64,000 bases of DNA from Plazaster borealis. Lineage: Eukaryota > Echinodermata > Asteroidea > Forcipulatida > Labidiasteridae. Below are positions 1 to 10,428 of this stretch, one piece after another (the first letter of the stretch is position 1; the number at the start of each line of letters is the position of its first letter). Under the pieces are notes generated by a model. It saw only the letters and a list, made by a program, of their open reading frames with translations. It ran no database searches and was not told the origin of the DNA. The stretch covers positions 139,001 to 203,000 of the forward strand of contig CM037464.1 in assembly GCA_021014325.1 (NCBI GenBank), read 5' to 3'. A program made the translations under genes and the position numbers.

Positions 1-351
1 AATGACATCATCAGTCGAGACTTGCCGTAGCCTTGAAATCAAGTCGTTAATGTTTTCCGTAACTCCCCCATTAGTAACACCATCAATACTACTAGGGGCG
101 CGTAAAACGTAATTAGAACAACGAACCAAGATTTTGATGGCTTAACTTCTAGCCAACATGCCTATTTATTATAATAAACTACAATAATACCTAAATTACA
201 GATGGAGATCTATATAGACCCTTATGAACAAAATCAATAAAAACTTAGTTGAACTGAGGCAAACATATTTGTAGAGTCCCTGTGTGGCTAGTACAGACTA
301 GAATTTAGGCAAAATAAATGGGTACTGAGAAGAAAATGAACATGGTGTGAC

Positions 352-607
352 CCTGCCTGAAGTCACGGAAAACATTGGGTCAAGGGTCACTGAACCTATT
401 AGGGCCTTGACCTTTTTTAAAAAGATCAAGGCCCTTGCTAATTAACCTTTACATAGGCCTAATGTTTTAGTGAATAATGTGAAAAACTGAACAAGGTATG
501 GCCCTTCTGCATGAAGTTCATGGGAAGCATTGGGTCAAGGGTCATTGACCTATGAAAGCCTCAAGGCCCTTGCTAATTTAACCTTTACTTTAATCATGTT
601 TTAGTGA
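352..607. repeat. Two-copy tandem duplication (about 154 bp) with internal hairpin
   Basis: The motif CATTGGGTCAAGGGTCA recurs at about 374 and 528, followed in both copies by a TGAACC/TGACC-CTAT-AGGGCC/AAGCC segment and CAAGGCCCTTGCTAATT. A 16-bp stem with one mismatch sits at 402-434 (GGGCCTTGA...TCAAGGCCC). Bases 1-350 and 610-955 show nothing I can name. Confidence 0.7.
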
Positions 608-957
608 ATACAGTAAATATTATTATCTGACACGTCCCACGTGCCAAACATTGTCCTGGCACTCCTGCGTCCATTGCACATGCTCAGCGGACACTAAATT
701 TGGCATCGGACGGTTTGAGGCCCAAAACATGCTGCAAAGGTAGGGCCTACTGGTTTTAAATGGATAGTCACCTTGACAAATAAACGTTCACGGGATGGTT
801 TGGTTGGAGTACGAGTTCTGCACACCTTTTGGGCTGTCTTTTTCTTCTTCTTTTTTACAAAACCTATCACTCATCATGTGCAATCGTATCGCATAGTGCA
901 TACCCTGTGTGTGTAACCCATGCCATAGACTTGATTTCAAGTCTGAGATAGCAGTGT

Positions 958-1316
958 TTATATAACTGACATACAGATCCTTGTCATTTGATTGGTGGAA
1001 CTTATTTCACGTGACATTCACTATTACTCCATCCGCACCGGCGATCAAAAAGACCTATTCGCCCATGGGGAATAGCATTTCCCATTCAACAGTTAGGATC
1101 ATCCTTGTTCCCAATGTTTTTGAGCAGTACAGCGCCGCCGCGCCGCTGCTAAAACAAAGGAGCACCTGTGCAAAAGGTTGTGATCCGATTGCTATTAAAT
1201 TTGTGCATTGTTGCCGCTACGCGGCGCTATATGATTTTTGGTTGTCAAACAAACTCACAAACATGGCAGCTTTTAAAATACATCAAATGACAAGGATCTA
1301 TATGTCAGTTATATAA
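958..1316. mobile_element. Short TIR element (MITE-like), about 36-bp TIRs
   Basis: The left end begins TTATATAACTGACATA and the right end is its reverse complement; the match continues through ATCCTTGTCATTTGAT with about one mismatch. The interior is GC-rich (GCCGCCGCGCCGC, CTACGCGGCGCT) and has no transposase. Target duplication is ambiguous, so the superfamily is not assigned. Confidence 0.75.
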
Positions 1317-1340
1317 AACAAATATTAATGGCTTTAATTC

Positions 1341-1459
1341 GTGGAATGGAAGGAATATTATCTCTGGGTAAAATTTGGACTGTTCCATTTCACTCGGCCT
1401 CGCCTCGTGAAATGGAACAGTCCAAATTTTACCTTGCGATAATATTCCTCCCATTCCAC
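1341..1459. repeat. 53-bp inverted repeat with 13-nt loop
   Basis: Arms 1341-1393 and 1407-1459 are complementary apart from about four mismatches; both outer ends read GTGGAATGG inward, and the loop is 1394-1406. Weaker pairing extends outward to about 1321 and 1477. It sits directly beside the TIR element at 958-1316. Confidence 0.85.
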
Positions 1460-1645
1460 TCTGAGCCACTCAATATTTGTATATTATCGCCCCTGCAGTT
1501 AGCTATCACACGCTCTAACTCATGATCTCAGGCTTGCTCACAACTGATGAAATTATAACAACACTGATGCCGGAGAAATGGCCAACCAGGAGGCAAACAA
1601 AAACTGTTGGCTGCGTCTATGTACAATCACAGTATTTTCTGTTAA

Positions 1646-2727
1646 AGGCATCGCACACGTTTGGTAATTGGAGCCTATTGTTTGTTTCAATCCTAGATAG
1701 TTGTAGATATATACCATAAAACTAACCTGTGAAAATTTCATTTCAAAAGGTAGTAGCGTTTTTGAGATATTGCCGAAAATCTGGAGCGGTTAATGTCCAC
1801 GCAGGAAGAATAATCTTCAATGGAATACACCGTCTGAGAAGCGTTACCGTAACGCTTCTCAATATCAATATTCAACATATTTTGGGGATAAAAAGTGATA
1901 TCATTTTCAATAACCGCAGTCCTTCGAAGTACCAGCTGCTGGTCAGTTTTAACTTCATCAAATTGCTTGATAATCTTAGTGTTTTTAATTGATGGATTTG
2001 TCTCCTTTTAACATTTTGATCAGTATTTTTATTTATTTTTTAAATTTAATTTTTAGTTTGTCTGTTTGTTGAGGTGTTTGTTTGTTTGTTGGGGTGTTTG
2101 TTGTTTGTTGGTGTGTTTGTGGGGGTGTTTGTTGTTTGTTGGTGTGTTTGTGGGGGTGTTTCTTTGTTTGTTTGTTTGTCGGGGTGTTTGTCTGTTTATT
2201 TGTTGTGGTGTTGGCATGTATTTTGTTGTTGGTGTTTAGTGTTTGTTTGTTGTTTGTTTGTTTGTTTTTTGGGGTGTTTGTTTGTTTGTTTGTTTGTTTT
2301 TGTTTGTTTTTGTTGTTGTATGTAATTGGGGTTTCGGGTGTTGTTCTGTTTGTGTATTTCTTACTTACATGTATTTGTTTTAATGTTTGTTATGTGTGTT
2401 TGTGTACTTGTTGGTGTGCCACAGTCTGTTTTATGTGGGTTTCGATGTACTATTTTTGTCTATTTTAAATAATGTTTTTATCAATTATTGTGTAACTGTA
2501 ATTTTCAACTTTTATATATATATATATTTATGCATAGTTTTTAATGATACCTATAAGTGGCGGCTATCCGCTGTTGGATATCGATAATAAATAAATTAAA
2601 AAAAATTAAAAAAATAAATAAAAAGTCTCTCAAAATGCATTATACTATCCAAAGCTGATGACTTCTCACCAAGTAAGTTTTTATTGCCATACAATTTGAG
2701 AGTCATTACCAAACGTGTACGATGCCT
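1646..2727. mobile_element. TTAA-flanked TIR element with internal TGTTTGTT expansion
   Basis: Both sides are flanked by TTAA (1642-1645 and 2728-2731). The ends are AGGCATCGCACACGTTTGG on the left and the reverse complement of AGGCATCGTACACGTTTGG on the right, so the TIRs match with one difference in 19. The ends belong to the same family as 25650-26016. The interior has a perfect 12-bp hairpin (1836-1860) and a long T/G microsatellite but no transposase. The TTAA duplication fits Kolobok or piggyBac; the THAP relic at 8258 in a related element favours Kolobok. Confidence 0.82.
2048..2320. repeat. TGTTTGTT/GGGTGTTTG microsatellite
   Basis: Near-continuous G/T-only DNA made of TGTTTGTT and GGGTGTTTG units. 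It gives spurious Val/Cys/Leu/Phe-rich frames on the plus strand, which are not genes. Confidence 0.9.
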
Positions 2728-2929
2728 TTAAATCCCATTGGTCTCAATTATGTTGTTATAGATTGGTGCCAAAGGCCCTAATGGTATAAAATCTTAAATA
2801 TTGAAAAATACATAATAAGATACCCGATTCTTACTAGACAAAAAACCTTCATACCGACGGTTTGAAAGGAATACCCCAAGTAATTTCCCGCCAACGTTTT
2901 ATTTGTTTTGAATTAAGAAAAAACCAGAA

Positions 2930-3400
2930 TCGAAGGTTAATGTTAGAAGTTAATCCACAAGAGGGCGCTATTTCAGGCATTACTAAATAATCCATCAGGT
3001 GGGTGCACCAAACTAAATAAACTCCCATTGCAACCAATGCTAAATATAAAAATATTTTAAGTCTCTCAGCCTCTTGAAAACCAATCAAATATATTTTCAG
3101 ACAACTAAACTTCAGATTTCCTTTCATTTTTCGGCAGGTCAGTCGTTTGGAATTTTTGCTAATTACCCCAGAAAAAACCACCCCGAAAATGTTCTTTTTC
3201 CCAACCCGACTTGCTGTCAGTTGTCATGAGGCACTCCTCCAATTCCCAAGCCAAAATAGGAACAACTTTAAAGCCTAAATTTTTCAAATCTCCTCGGATG
3301 TTGTAGCACAGAACCCGCAGGTTGCGGTAAATTTATATAGTTACACAATCTATTAATTGCATGACTCCAAAACGTTATTATTCAAACGATTTTTAAGGGC
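2930..3400. repeat. Dispersed repeat, copy 1 (partner at 48640-49090)
   Basis: Shares long collinear similarity with 48640-49090. Landmarks in both: AAATAAACTCCC-T-GCAACC, ACAACTAAACTTCAGATTTC, TCATTTTT-GGCAGGT, CCGACTTGCTG and AACTTTAAAGCCTA. There are no clear ends and no coding capacity. A short related piece (AAGAGGGCGCT) recurs at about 3518. Confidence 0.8.
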
Positions 3401-3559
3401 CTACAAATGATAATCAGTTTGGTGCATGAATGTTGGCATATTTGGTGTTGTGCACCCAGGTAGACAAAAAAAAAACACGATCAGAGATCGAAGGTTAATG
3501 TCGAAAGTTACTGCACAAGAGGGCGCTGTTTCAGGCACCATTGTATTTGCTATCCGGTA

Positions 3560-4975
3560 AACCTGGAGGTGGAAAGTTCTCCTCCGTCAATTATTTGTTC
3601 ACACAAAATTGATTTATAATTACCTTGTCAGTTTCCGTTGTGGTTTAACACAAAATAATTTATATAATAAATACAAAAATCACAAAGACTAACATTGTTC
3701 ACATAGTTTTGTTCTTTATATGCTTATCTTACAATACTTGTGTTTAATAAAATACTTTACAATGTCATAGTACAGATATTGTGGCATCACAGACCACAAA
3801 AGCATGAGTTACACCAAATGCTACATTATTTTATGGAATGACCTTCTATAAATAACATTTATGCATGACAATTGAATTAATATTCATGTTAAAACCATTA
3901 AGCATACTGGAATTATTCAACCTCTGACCACACTATTACTAGGTTAAAAACTGGGAAACACACTTTTTAGGGGGAGGGTTGGACTTGGAGTAGTAGGTGG
4001 GAGGGGATTTATTGTATTCTTTCAAATTAGATAAGTTGAACTCACAAAGCGTTGAGACTATTTGTTGAACTATGTTTCTTTGCTCAATACGACCATCCAC
4101 TGAAGACTCAAGAAGGACCTATGCCACAAAATTCGTGGGGGGGGGGGGTTTACACTAAAAATCACAATCAACTATTTGATTGAATTTTTTTTTTACCAGC
4201 TGCAGGATTCATGGAATTCTTTAAAGCTACAGAAATTACTGCAAGTATTTCTTTCCCCAAAAAGCTCATCTTTTACAAAAATACAGCCAAGGTGTAAACT
4301 ATCAAAAATAATGACACACATCAAGTCAAGAGAAACCAGGTCAAAGACAAGAGAAACCAGGGCAAAGACAAAAATACCAGGTCAAAAACAAAGAAACCGG
4401 GTCAAAGACAAAAGAAACCAGGCCAAGACAGAAGGTTATTATTCAAGATTTTGTTGGATGTAGGATTCTTATTAATAATCTGAAAAAACAATTGTTAATC
4501 GTTAGTTGAAGGGTTTTAATGAATTAAATAACATTACAAAGTACTAGATTGTATCAATGGGAATAAGTTGAGGTTGAAACACAGGGGGTCTTACATCTTG
4601 TCACAGAAAGACCTTCTTTTCTAACTTTAAGATTTTCAACTTGACATAAAAACCAGATGTTCCTTCTTCCACATCTATTTTATTTTGAGAACTTGTGCTG
4701 ATTATCCAATATTTAAAGACTCATTGTCCATTGTTCTTCACTTTAATTGACCCATTTTTCAGTATTAAAGACAACTTCATAAAACTTTGACTTGGTAAAA
4801 TAGAGAAACAAATAAATCACAACATAACAAGTTTATGTATTGGTGGCACAACAACATGGGAAGTTAAAGAGAACAATAACTAAAGATAATTAACAAGAAG
4901 AACAATTGTGACACGTTATTTTTTTCTCGACAAGAATGCAGCTAAATTCAATGATATCTGTGGCAGCACCTCTGC
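3560..4975. other. Non-genic stretch with a small purine-rich minisatellite
   Basis: AT-rich DNA without exon-like frames. The only structure is about five degenerate 20-22-bp units of the type GAAACCAGGTCAAAGACAA at 4321-4432, plus a G10 run at 4139-4148. Confidence 0.6.
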
Positions 4976-4991
4976 CAATGATACCAGAAAG

Positions 4992-5297
4992 CTGTACCTT
5001 ATTTTGATTCAAAGAGAGTAACATACCAGACCCACCAGAGTTGTCAATTGGCAGCATGTTGTACCTTATCTTGATTCAAAGAGAGTAACATACCAGACCC
5101 ACCAGAGTTGCCAATTGGCAGCATGTTGTACCTTATCTTGATTCAAAGAGAGTAACATACCAGACCCACCAGAGTTGCCAATTGGCAGCATGCTGTACCT
5201 TATCTTGATTCAAAGAGAGTAACATACCAGACCTACCAGAGTTGCCAATTGGCAGCATGCTGTACCTTATCTTGATTCAAAGAGAGTAACATACCAG
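4992..5297. repeat. 67-bp tandem repeat, about 4.6 copies
   Basis: The word TGTACCTTAT(C/T)TTGATTC recurs at exact 67-bp steps (TACC at 4995, 5062, 5129, 5196, 5263). Each unit contains the palindrome GCCAATTGGC. Copies are almost identical, implying recent expansion. Confidence 0.95.
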
Positions 5298-6455
5298 CAA
5301 TGGCAGTTTCCATTACCCAGTTTAAAAGTGAACAAGGAGTAGCAGTTTTTGACAACACTAAATATACTGTTACAAAATCGGCACTTTTGACAAAATTACT
5401 GATGTCGCATATCATTTGTATTTTTGTTAATGCAGCTACACAACAATCAAATGACATAGATCAGTACAAGGAACTATTCTGAGAGAGTCATCTGACTTGT
5501 GATGAAACAAGATAAATCTGTTATGATAGGGTATTTATTGCCTTCACCATGGTAAAACTCAGTAAATCAATCCCAGGTAGAAATGGCTGGTTTCAGGTAA
5601 TCACCCATCCAATCTAACGGCAAATGAACTAGTTTCAATCCAATCAGAAACATAAGCCATTTCATAAAGGATGAAGAATTCACATCATAACGGAACATAG
5701 TGTATGAGAAGCTCAAATAATGATGCGCCGTTGTGTGCACATTGTCCACACATGCTGTGAAACAGTTTTTTCCCCATTGGATATTATTTGCTGTCCCGTA
5801 AAATGGCAACTGGTTGTGAATAACCAATCATCATTCACGTTACACTAATGGAAAGAGATAATATTCAGCTCCAAGAAGCAGTTTCATCGGTAATTCAAGT
5901 TGCATGAATCATTACATATTGTAGTTTTTTGTCACCTCGGTTTGAGGACAGTTTTAACAGTCAAAATTTGTTAAAATAAAAAAGCAACTTTGTTTCCAAA
6001 CTTCAAATAGCCTATAACATTTAGGATTTAAAAAAGATTTAATTTTCTTTATAAAAATGCTTGATCCATACAATTTGCTCTTTGCATCTGTAAAACTGAA
6101 CTTGCACGTACTGTGGCTTTGAGAACATCGGACAATGCAAATGAGCGCTATGTTCCGTTATTTTATCTTTATGAGCCCCTACCAATATACTCCCCTTCAC
6201 ACAATACAGTTCAGCTTCTGTTGTTTTCACTTGCCTTAAAAAATCTTGTATTCTTGAAAACAACCAAACTAGGTTGGACCTGATGTTATTCAGGCCTGAT
6301 ACCACTTGGGTTTACTAGAGGTGTCCCATCCCTCCGATCATTGACTTGGTGCCTCTTGAAATGTAGAAAGTTATAGTTTCCTCCATTAAAGTGCCTTTAC
6401 CAATGAGAAACTATCTTGCCCCTTTCAAGGAATGAGGTACCAGAGCTGATTATTA
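5298..6455. other. Non-genic stretch
   Basis: No exon-like frame, repeat unit or terminal inverted repeat stood out. Short open frames on both strands lack composition or splice support. Confidence 0.5.
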
Positions 6456-7440
6456 GCTGTTTCGTGCAGCGTAGCGCGCAGCGAAACAGCTATGTTTTTG
6501 TTAGAGTTTTTGTTGTTTTTATTTTTATTTTTCAGACAGGAAGTCATTGACATAACGCACGATTCGTTCTAAGCGGCCTTTTGCATAGTTTCTAATGAGC
6601 AATTGCAATGAAACTTTCAGTGATGATTGGCATTGGTGCAAGGAAGTGTCTAAAAGAAATTCGTCATGATGACGTCATCACCTGTCACGTGACGTCATCT
6701 TAAAGGTTTCTATTTTAAATATTTGAAAATCCGTATCAAATCGGCCACAGGAGACCGTAGGTTTCTGTTTGCGGGATTGGGTAGGGATAAATTAGGCCTT
6801 CATTTTATTCAGTGTGCGTGACCTCACATGACCTTTACTTCCGGTCGAAACCGGAAGTGCCTCGTAATTCAAAAGTGACAAAAGTTATGAACTTGCTTTT
6901 AACGATGTTAGTGTTTGGCATGGGTGGGCAATTACAAAAAAATACCGATGACGTCACGATACACAAGAGCGCCCTCTAGCGGCAGGTTTAAAACTGTTCA
7001 AAATGGACTTTTTGAAGATGTGTGTGGTGAAGTTTTGTGCAATCACTTCAAAATTCACAAATATGTTGATTGTCAGGCAGCCATCATATGTGTGAAGTTT
7101 CAGATCAATGACGTCATCAGGGGTCACGTGACACGGCATTAAAGGTGCACTTTTTGAACTCGTATAACTCCCGAAGTAATGATGCGATCATGTTGAAACT
7201 TAGTAGGTTGTTAGATATTAGCAAGTTCTTGTGAATTATGAAATGACGTCATGATGACGTCATCACTTGATTTTTAAACATTTTTTTCATTTTTGCACCT
7301 TTAAGTCATAAATTGCTAACTGAACATGGTACAACTTTTAAAAAAATTAATAGGCTGGATTGGTCATAACTGCTTTGAATACAGAAAGAATTTCAAATTC
7401 AGTTGAGAAATTTGAAAATGTTATTAACGAAACAGCTATG
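6456..7440. mobile_element. Candidate TIR element carrying six TGACGTCA palindromes
   Basis: The left end TAGCTGTTTCG (near 6460) is inverted as CGAAACAGCTA near 7430, and the left end itself folds (GCTGTTTCG...CGAAACAGC). Perfect TGACGTCA palindromes lie at 6670, 6690, 6949, 7109, 7244 and 7255, some next to CACGTGA. No transposase is visible. TSD not resolved, so 'mobile element' is a hypothesis. Confidence 0.5.
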
Positions 7441-7965
7441 CATTTGTGCACAAATGCAATCATGTCTCGTTTTGTTTGTACGTCTGAACATTTTAAGAAA
7501 GAACACCCTCTCTAGCAGTTATGAAAACTCAGTTCTGCAAATAAGGAACATCTCTTGAAAGATGCAATTTGGTGAAAGGGTGAAAATTTCTAAATCTAAA
7601 ACAAAGAATGTTTAATCTGCTCTTTCTTCTCAGTCATCAGAGCAGGCTGATGAAAAAAACTGTAAAGAATCCTGAGTGTTCAAAATGATAAAGAGGAAAC
7701 TACCAACTCGCCAGCAAGGATGCTTAATATTATGCATGATCAAAAAGGAACTCAATCTTTCAACAACTTCCAATATCCAAATTGGACTGCCATGCACTAC
7801 GTCGCCTGGCAAACTTACCTCGCCGGGTTGTGTTTGTCTCTAAGTAAAAACAAAAGTGTTGAAAATATCACTAACTGACCCATTTGACAACTAACAGGCT
7901 CACTGGAGTGACACTGTTTTTTTAGGTCTAGATGAAACTTCCAACCTAAGGTTACTAGAGCTTAA

Positions 7966-8923
7966 AGGCACCTGGAAATAGTTTTTTTTTTTTTTTTTTT
8001 TTTTTACAGAAGAGTATATGTATATTAACAACAGAACGATTTTTTGAGTAATTGTTTGTCACGATTTATATGTTTAAAAAATTGATAAAGTTGTTTGAGG
8101 GCGACTCCGCCCATACCTTTTTGTGACGTCAATCGAGGCAGACTTCGCCGCGATCGAACATCGACCCCCCTCGAACCTGCCTGCATTTACGTGCAAGTAG
8201 TGAGCTTGTACGTTTCGTTTGGTTATCCCAAGGATTTTTCGTGCATTTTCCCGGCAATGCCGACCAGGTGTATTGCTGCTGGATGCAGCAAAATGACTAA
8301 AGATGGGGTCAGTTAGCATTTGTTTCCTGCAGATCCCAAATATAGGCAGTTACGGGCATCAAAAGTCAGGCTAACGAGGTTAAAGTGGTCCGGTCCGACA
8401 TCGTTTTCAGCGCTGCAGCGAACATGTTTCTGGTGTTCGGATCGACTTGAGCTGTATGCCGCGCCGCGGCGCGCCGATCCGATTTGTCATCACGGCGGCC
8501 GCTAAAATACCTCGTATTATCCGTGTTCTCGTTATGACCGTGCTCGTATCTTCCGTTTTTTAAGACATAGAATTAGAAACGCGCATCGGACAGTTCGGGA
8601 CCGGTGAAAACCTCGTATAAACGTCGACTGTACGCTGTCCTAGGATTGCATTGGGTGACGTCCGAATACGAAAACGCATCATACTGATCAGGTACCCAGA
8701 CGTAATGTACAGGGCCAGACTACACATTTTCTCTTCAATATCCCGCGCCTCGATTGACGTCACGAACAGCGCCATGTAAACGGGGGGCCTATTTTTAAAT
8801 TTGAATTAAAATAAAAACACAATTTTTTTACCTTAGTTAATTGTTTATTCACATTCCACTCATCAAAATGTATATATTAACGACAAAAGCTTTATTTTGA
8901 CAAAATACCACTGCCAGATGCCT
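7966..8923. mobile_element. TTAA-flanked Kolobok-like element with THAP relic
   Basis: Flanked by TTAA at 7962-7965 and 8924-8927. Ends: AGGCACCTGGAAATAGT versus AGGCATCTGGCAGTGGT (reverse complement of the right end). Subterminal TATATTAAC-ACA segments also recur inverted. The interior encodes a decayed THAP domain (8258-8440), the DNA-binding module used by Kolobok and P transposases; a TTAA target site fits Kolobok and not P. The rest of the transposase is missing, so this is a deletion derivative. Confidence 0.8.
8258..8440 (+). pseudogene. THAP zinc-finger domain fragment (broken)
   Basis: From ATG at 8258 the frame reads MPTRCIAAGCSKMTKDGVS, then a stop (TAG at 8315), then HLFPADPKYRQLRASKVR and LKWSGPTSFSA; a one-base shift then gives CSEH at about 8411. 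This is the THAP C-x(n)-C...C-x2-H pattern with HLFP and W landmarks. The TAG sits where the family has Leu, and the frameshift breaks the last ligand pair, so the domain is a pseudogene. THAP domains occur in host genes and transposases; the flanking TIRs make the transposase origin likelier. Confidence 0.75.
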
Positions 8924-9189
8924 TTAAACTTTGCAGTCTTTGGGCCATGCCAAGATTTTAGTGGGGGTGTGTGATTTATGGCATGTTCAACCCTTCAGTG
9001 ATCCATTGATTTATCCCAGTCTCTTCAGTCACAAGGAAGGAGAATTACACCACAAATGTTATAAAATGAGAAAAGGGGGGAAAGTCTTCTCCTTGACTGA
9101 CATAATGACCACTGAACTAAAAAAGCTTATAGTTTTCTCTGTGCAACCCATCAAACTGACACAAGTCATTTCGAGACTGCTCATATTAT

Positions 9190-9480
9190 AAATCATGTGA
9201 CTTGGGAGATCACATGTTTACAAAAGAACCACAGAACCTGGACTTCCTGCAGGCAGAATTTAAACACAGCTCAATGGAGGAAATACAAAGTTGTCATTTT
9301 ATGGAAATTGCACTGTATAATTTGTATTGTCTTCTGAGAAATTAGGCACATCTCAAACTTGTTCGGCCATTATTTTTACAGTTTGGGATTGATATGATAC
9401 AAGATGGAAAAGTTCTCATACATGTATGACCAGTGTAGTATCTTGTCCGCCAGGAAATGACCTGGAATGCATGAGGTTGC
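9190..9480 (-). repeat. Dispersed repeat, inverted copy (partners 14205-14595 and 45415-45790)
   Basis: The reverse complement shows the shared landmarks in order: TGCATTCCAGG...CTGGCGGACAAGATAC, GAGATGTGCC, CTGCAGGAAGTCCAGG, TTCTGTGGTTCTTTTGT and ACATGTGAT. It is non-coding, with ends undefined. Confidence 0.75.
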
Positions 9481-10229
9481 TCTTTTTATAAACTAGGTTT
9501 ACCTTGGACCACATTAATCATTAGACCACAGTAATTAGAAATGTATTTTTTCGGAATGACTTTTCAGGAATCACAACATGATATTTCAAGATTTTCTTTT
9601 AGATTATGATAATGATGCTTAAAATATCAAGTTGGAAAATCAATCCAAAAATGTATTAATTGTTTCTGTCACTGTAATACGAGTTGTCGTGGAATTGCTT
9701 AGATTCACATGAGGTGGGAAACCACAAATCACTTACCAGGAGTTGAAATGTTTGCAAGGACAGTTCTAATTGTCCATGCCATTGTGACCACTTTTTTGTT
9801 CAATATTTCTCAACGTAATGATTTTGACACTTTATTCATTGATTCAGTGCAATTCAAAAAATAATAAATACAAAATTGTTAAGGAAGCCATTGTATCGAC
9901 ATACATCATGCTGCCATTATCTTGGTCATGTGACCTGTGTGCAATATGCACAAGTGAATATTGATGATTATAAATGAGATAGGGGCTCAGACTCAGTTTG
10001 GTTACAATAATTTGAATGGGACAAAAAAAAGATAGCCGCACCATAGACAGTTGCATTTTTTTTGAACCAATCTTTTGTAAGAAACAGAAAATTATTCAGT
10101 CTCTGACATGGCCAAAGGAAACTTCTCTTTACAAAGAAACATATTCTAGGTATAAGTGACACATGCCACATAAATATATATATAAGCAGGACACTTATTG
10201 TTGCTACTCAAAACCTCCTACACGAACAT
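9481..10229. other. ARFGAP1 3' UTR and downstream DNA
   Basis: About 400 bases after the stop codon up to the candidate AATAAA at 9831-9836 are probably 3' UTR. Beyond that I see no gene. Confidence 0.45.
9831..9836 (-). terminator. Possible ARFGAP1 polyadenylation signal
   Basis: AATAAA on the minus strand, about 394 nt after the stop codon. It is the first clear canonical hexamer I noticed downstream; other candidates further on were not excluded. Confidence 0.4.
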
Positions 10230-10428
10230 TCAATCTTTTTTATTACTTCTCCTTGATGATGTCTTCTTGGTTGTCTTGATATCGGATTCTATCTCCTCCC
10301 AGGCGGCTTCGTCCCAACCTCCTGCATCATCCCACGTCTCCTCAAGGGACGTCACCTTATCACTAGAGGAAGACGTCTTGGAACCATTCTTACTTGAAGT
10401 GCTTGTCTTCTTTGGTTTGCTGGAGTTC
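10230..10428 (-). CDS. ARFGAP1: ARFGAP1 coding exon 11 (stop codon)
   Basis: 199 nt encoding [17 protein letters not shown], then [19 protein letters not shown], a basic tail ([15 protein letters not shown]) and TGA at 10232-10230. Human ARFGAP1 instead ends soon after its DGWDNQNW motif, so the Lys/Arg-rich tail is a difference. The acceptor is CCTTTGAAG, with G completing an Ala codon. Confidence 0.9.

Noticed and set aside
2074..2468. Cys/Val/Phe-rich plus-strand frames of 83-128 residues
   Set aside because: Product of the TGTTTGTT microsatellite; low complexity.
2849..3181. 110-residue minus-strand frame as a gene
   Set aside because: Overlaps a dispersed repeat whose other copy (48640-49090) does not keep the frame.
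8258..8505. Host THAP-domain gene
   Set aside because: Nonsense codon and frameshift break it, and TIRs with TTAA flanks enclose it; a transposon relic fits better. A 30-bp intron between GTCAGT and TTTCCTGCAG would be too short.
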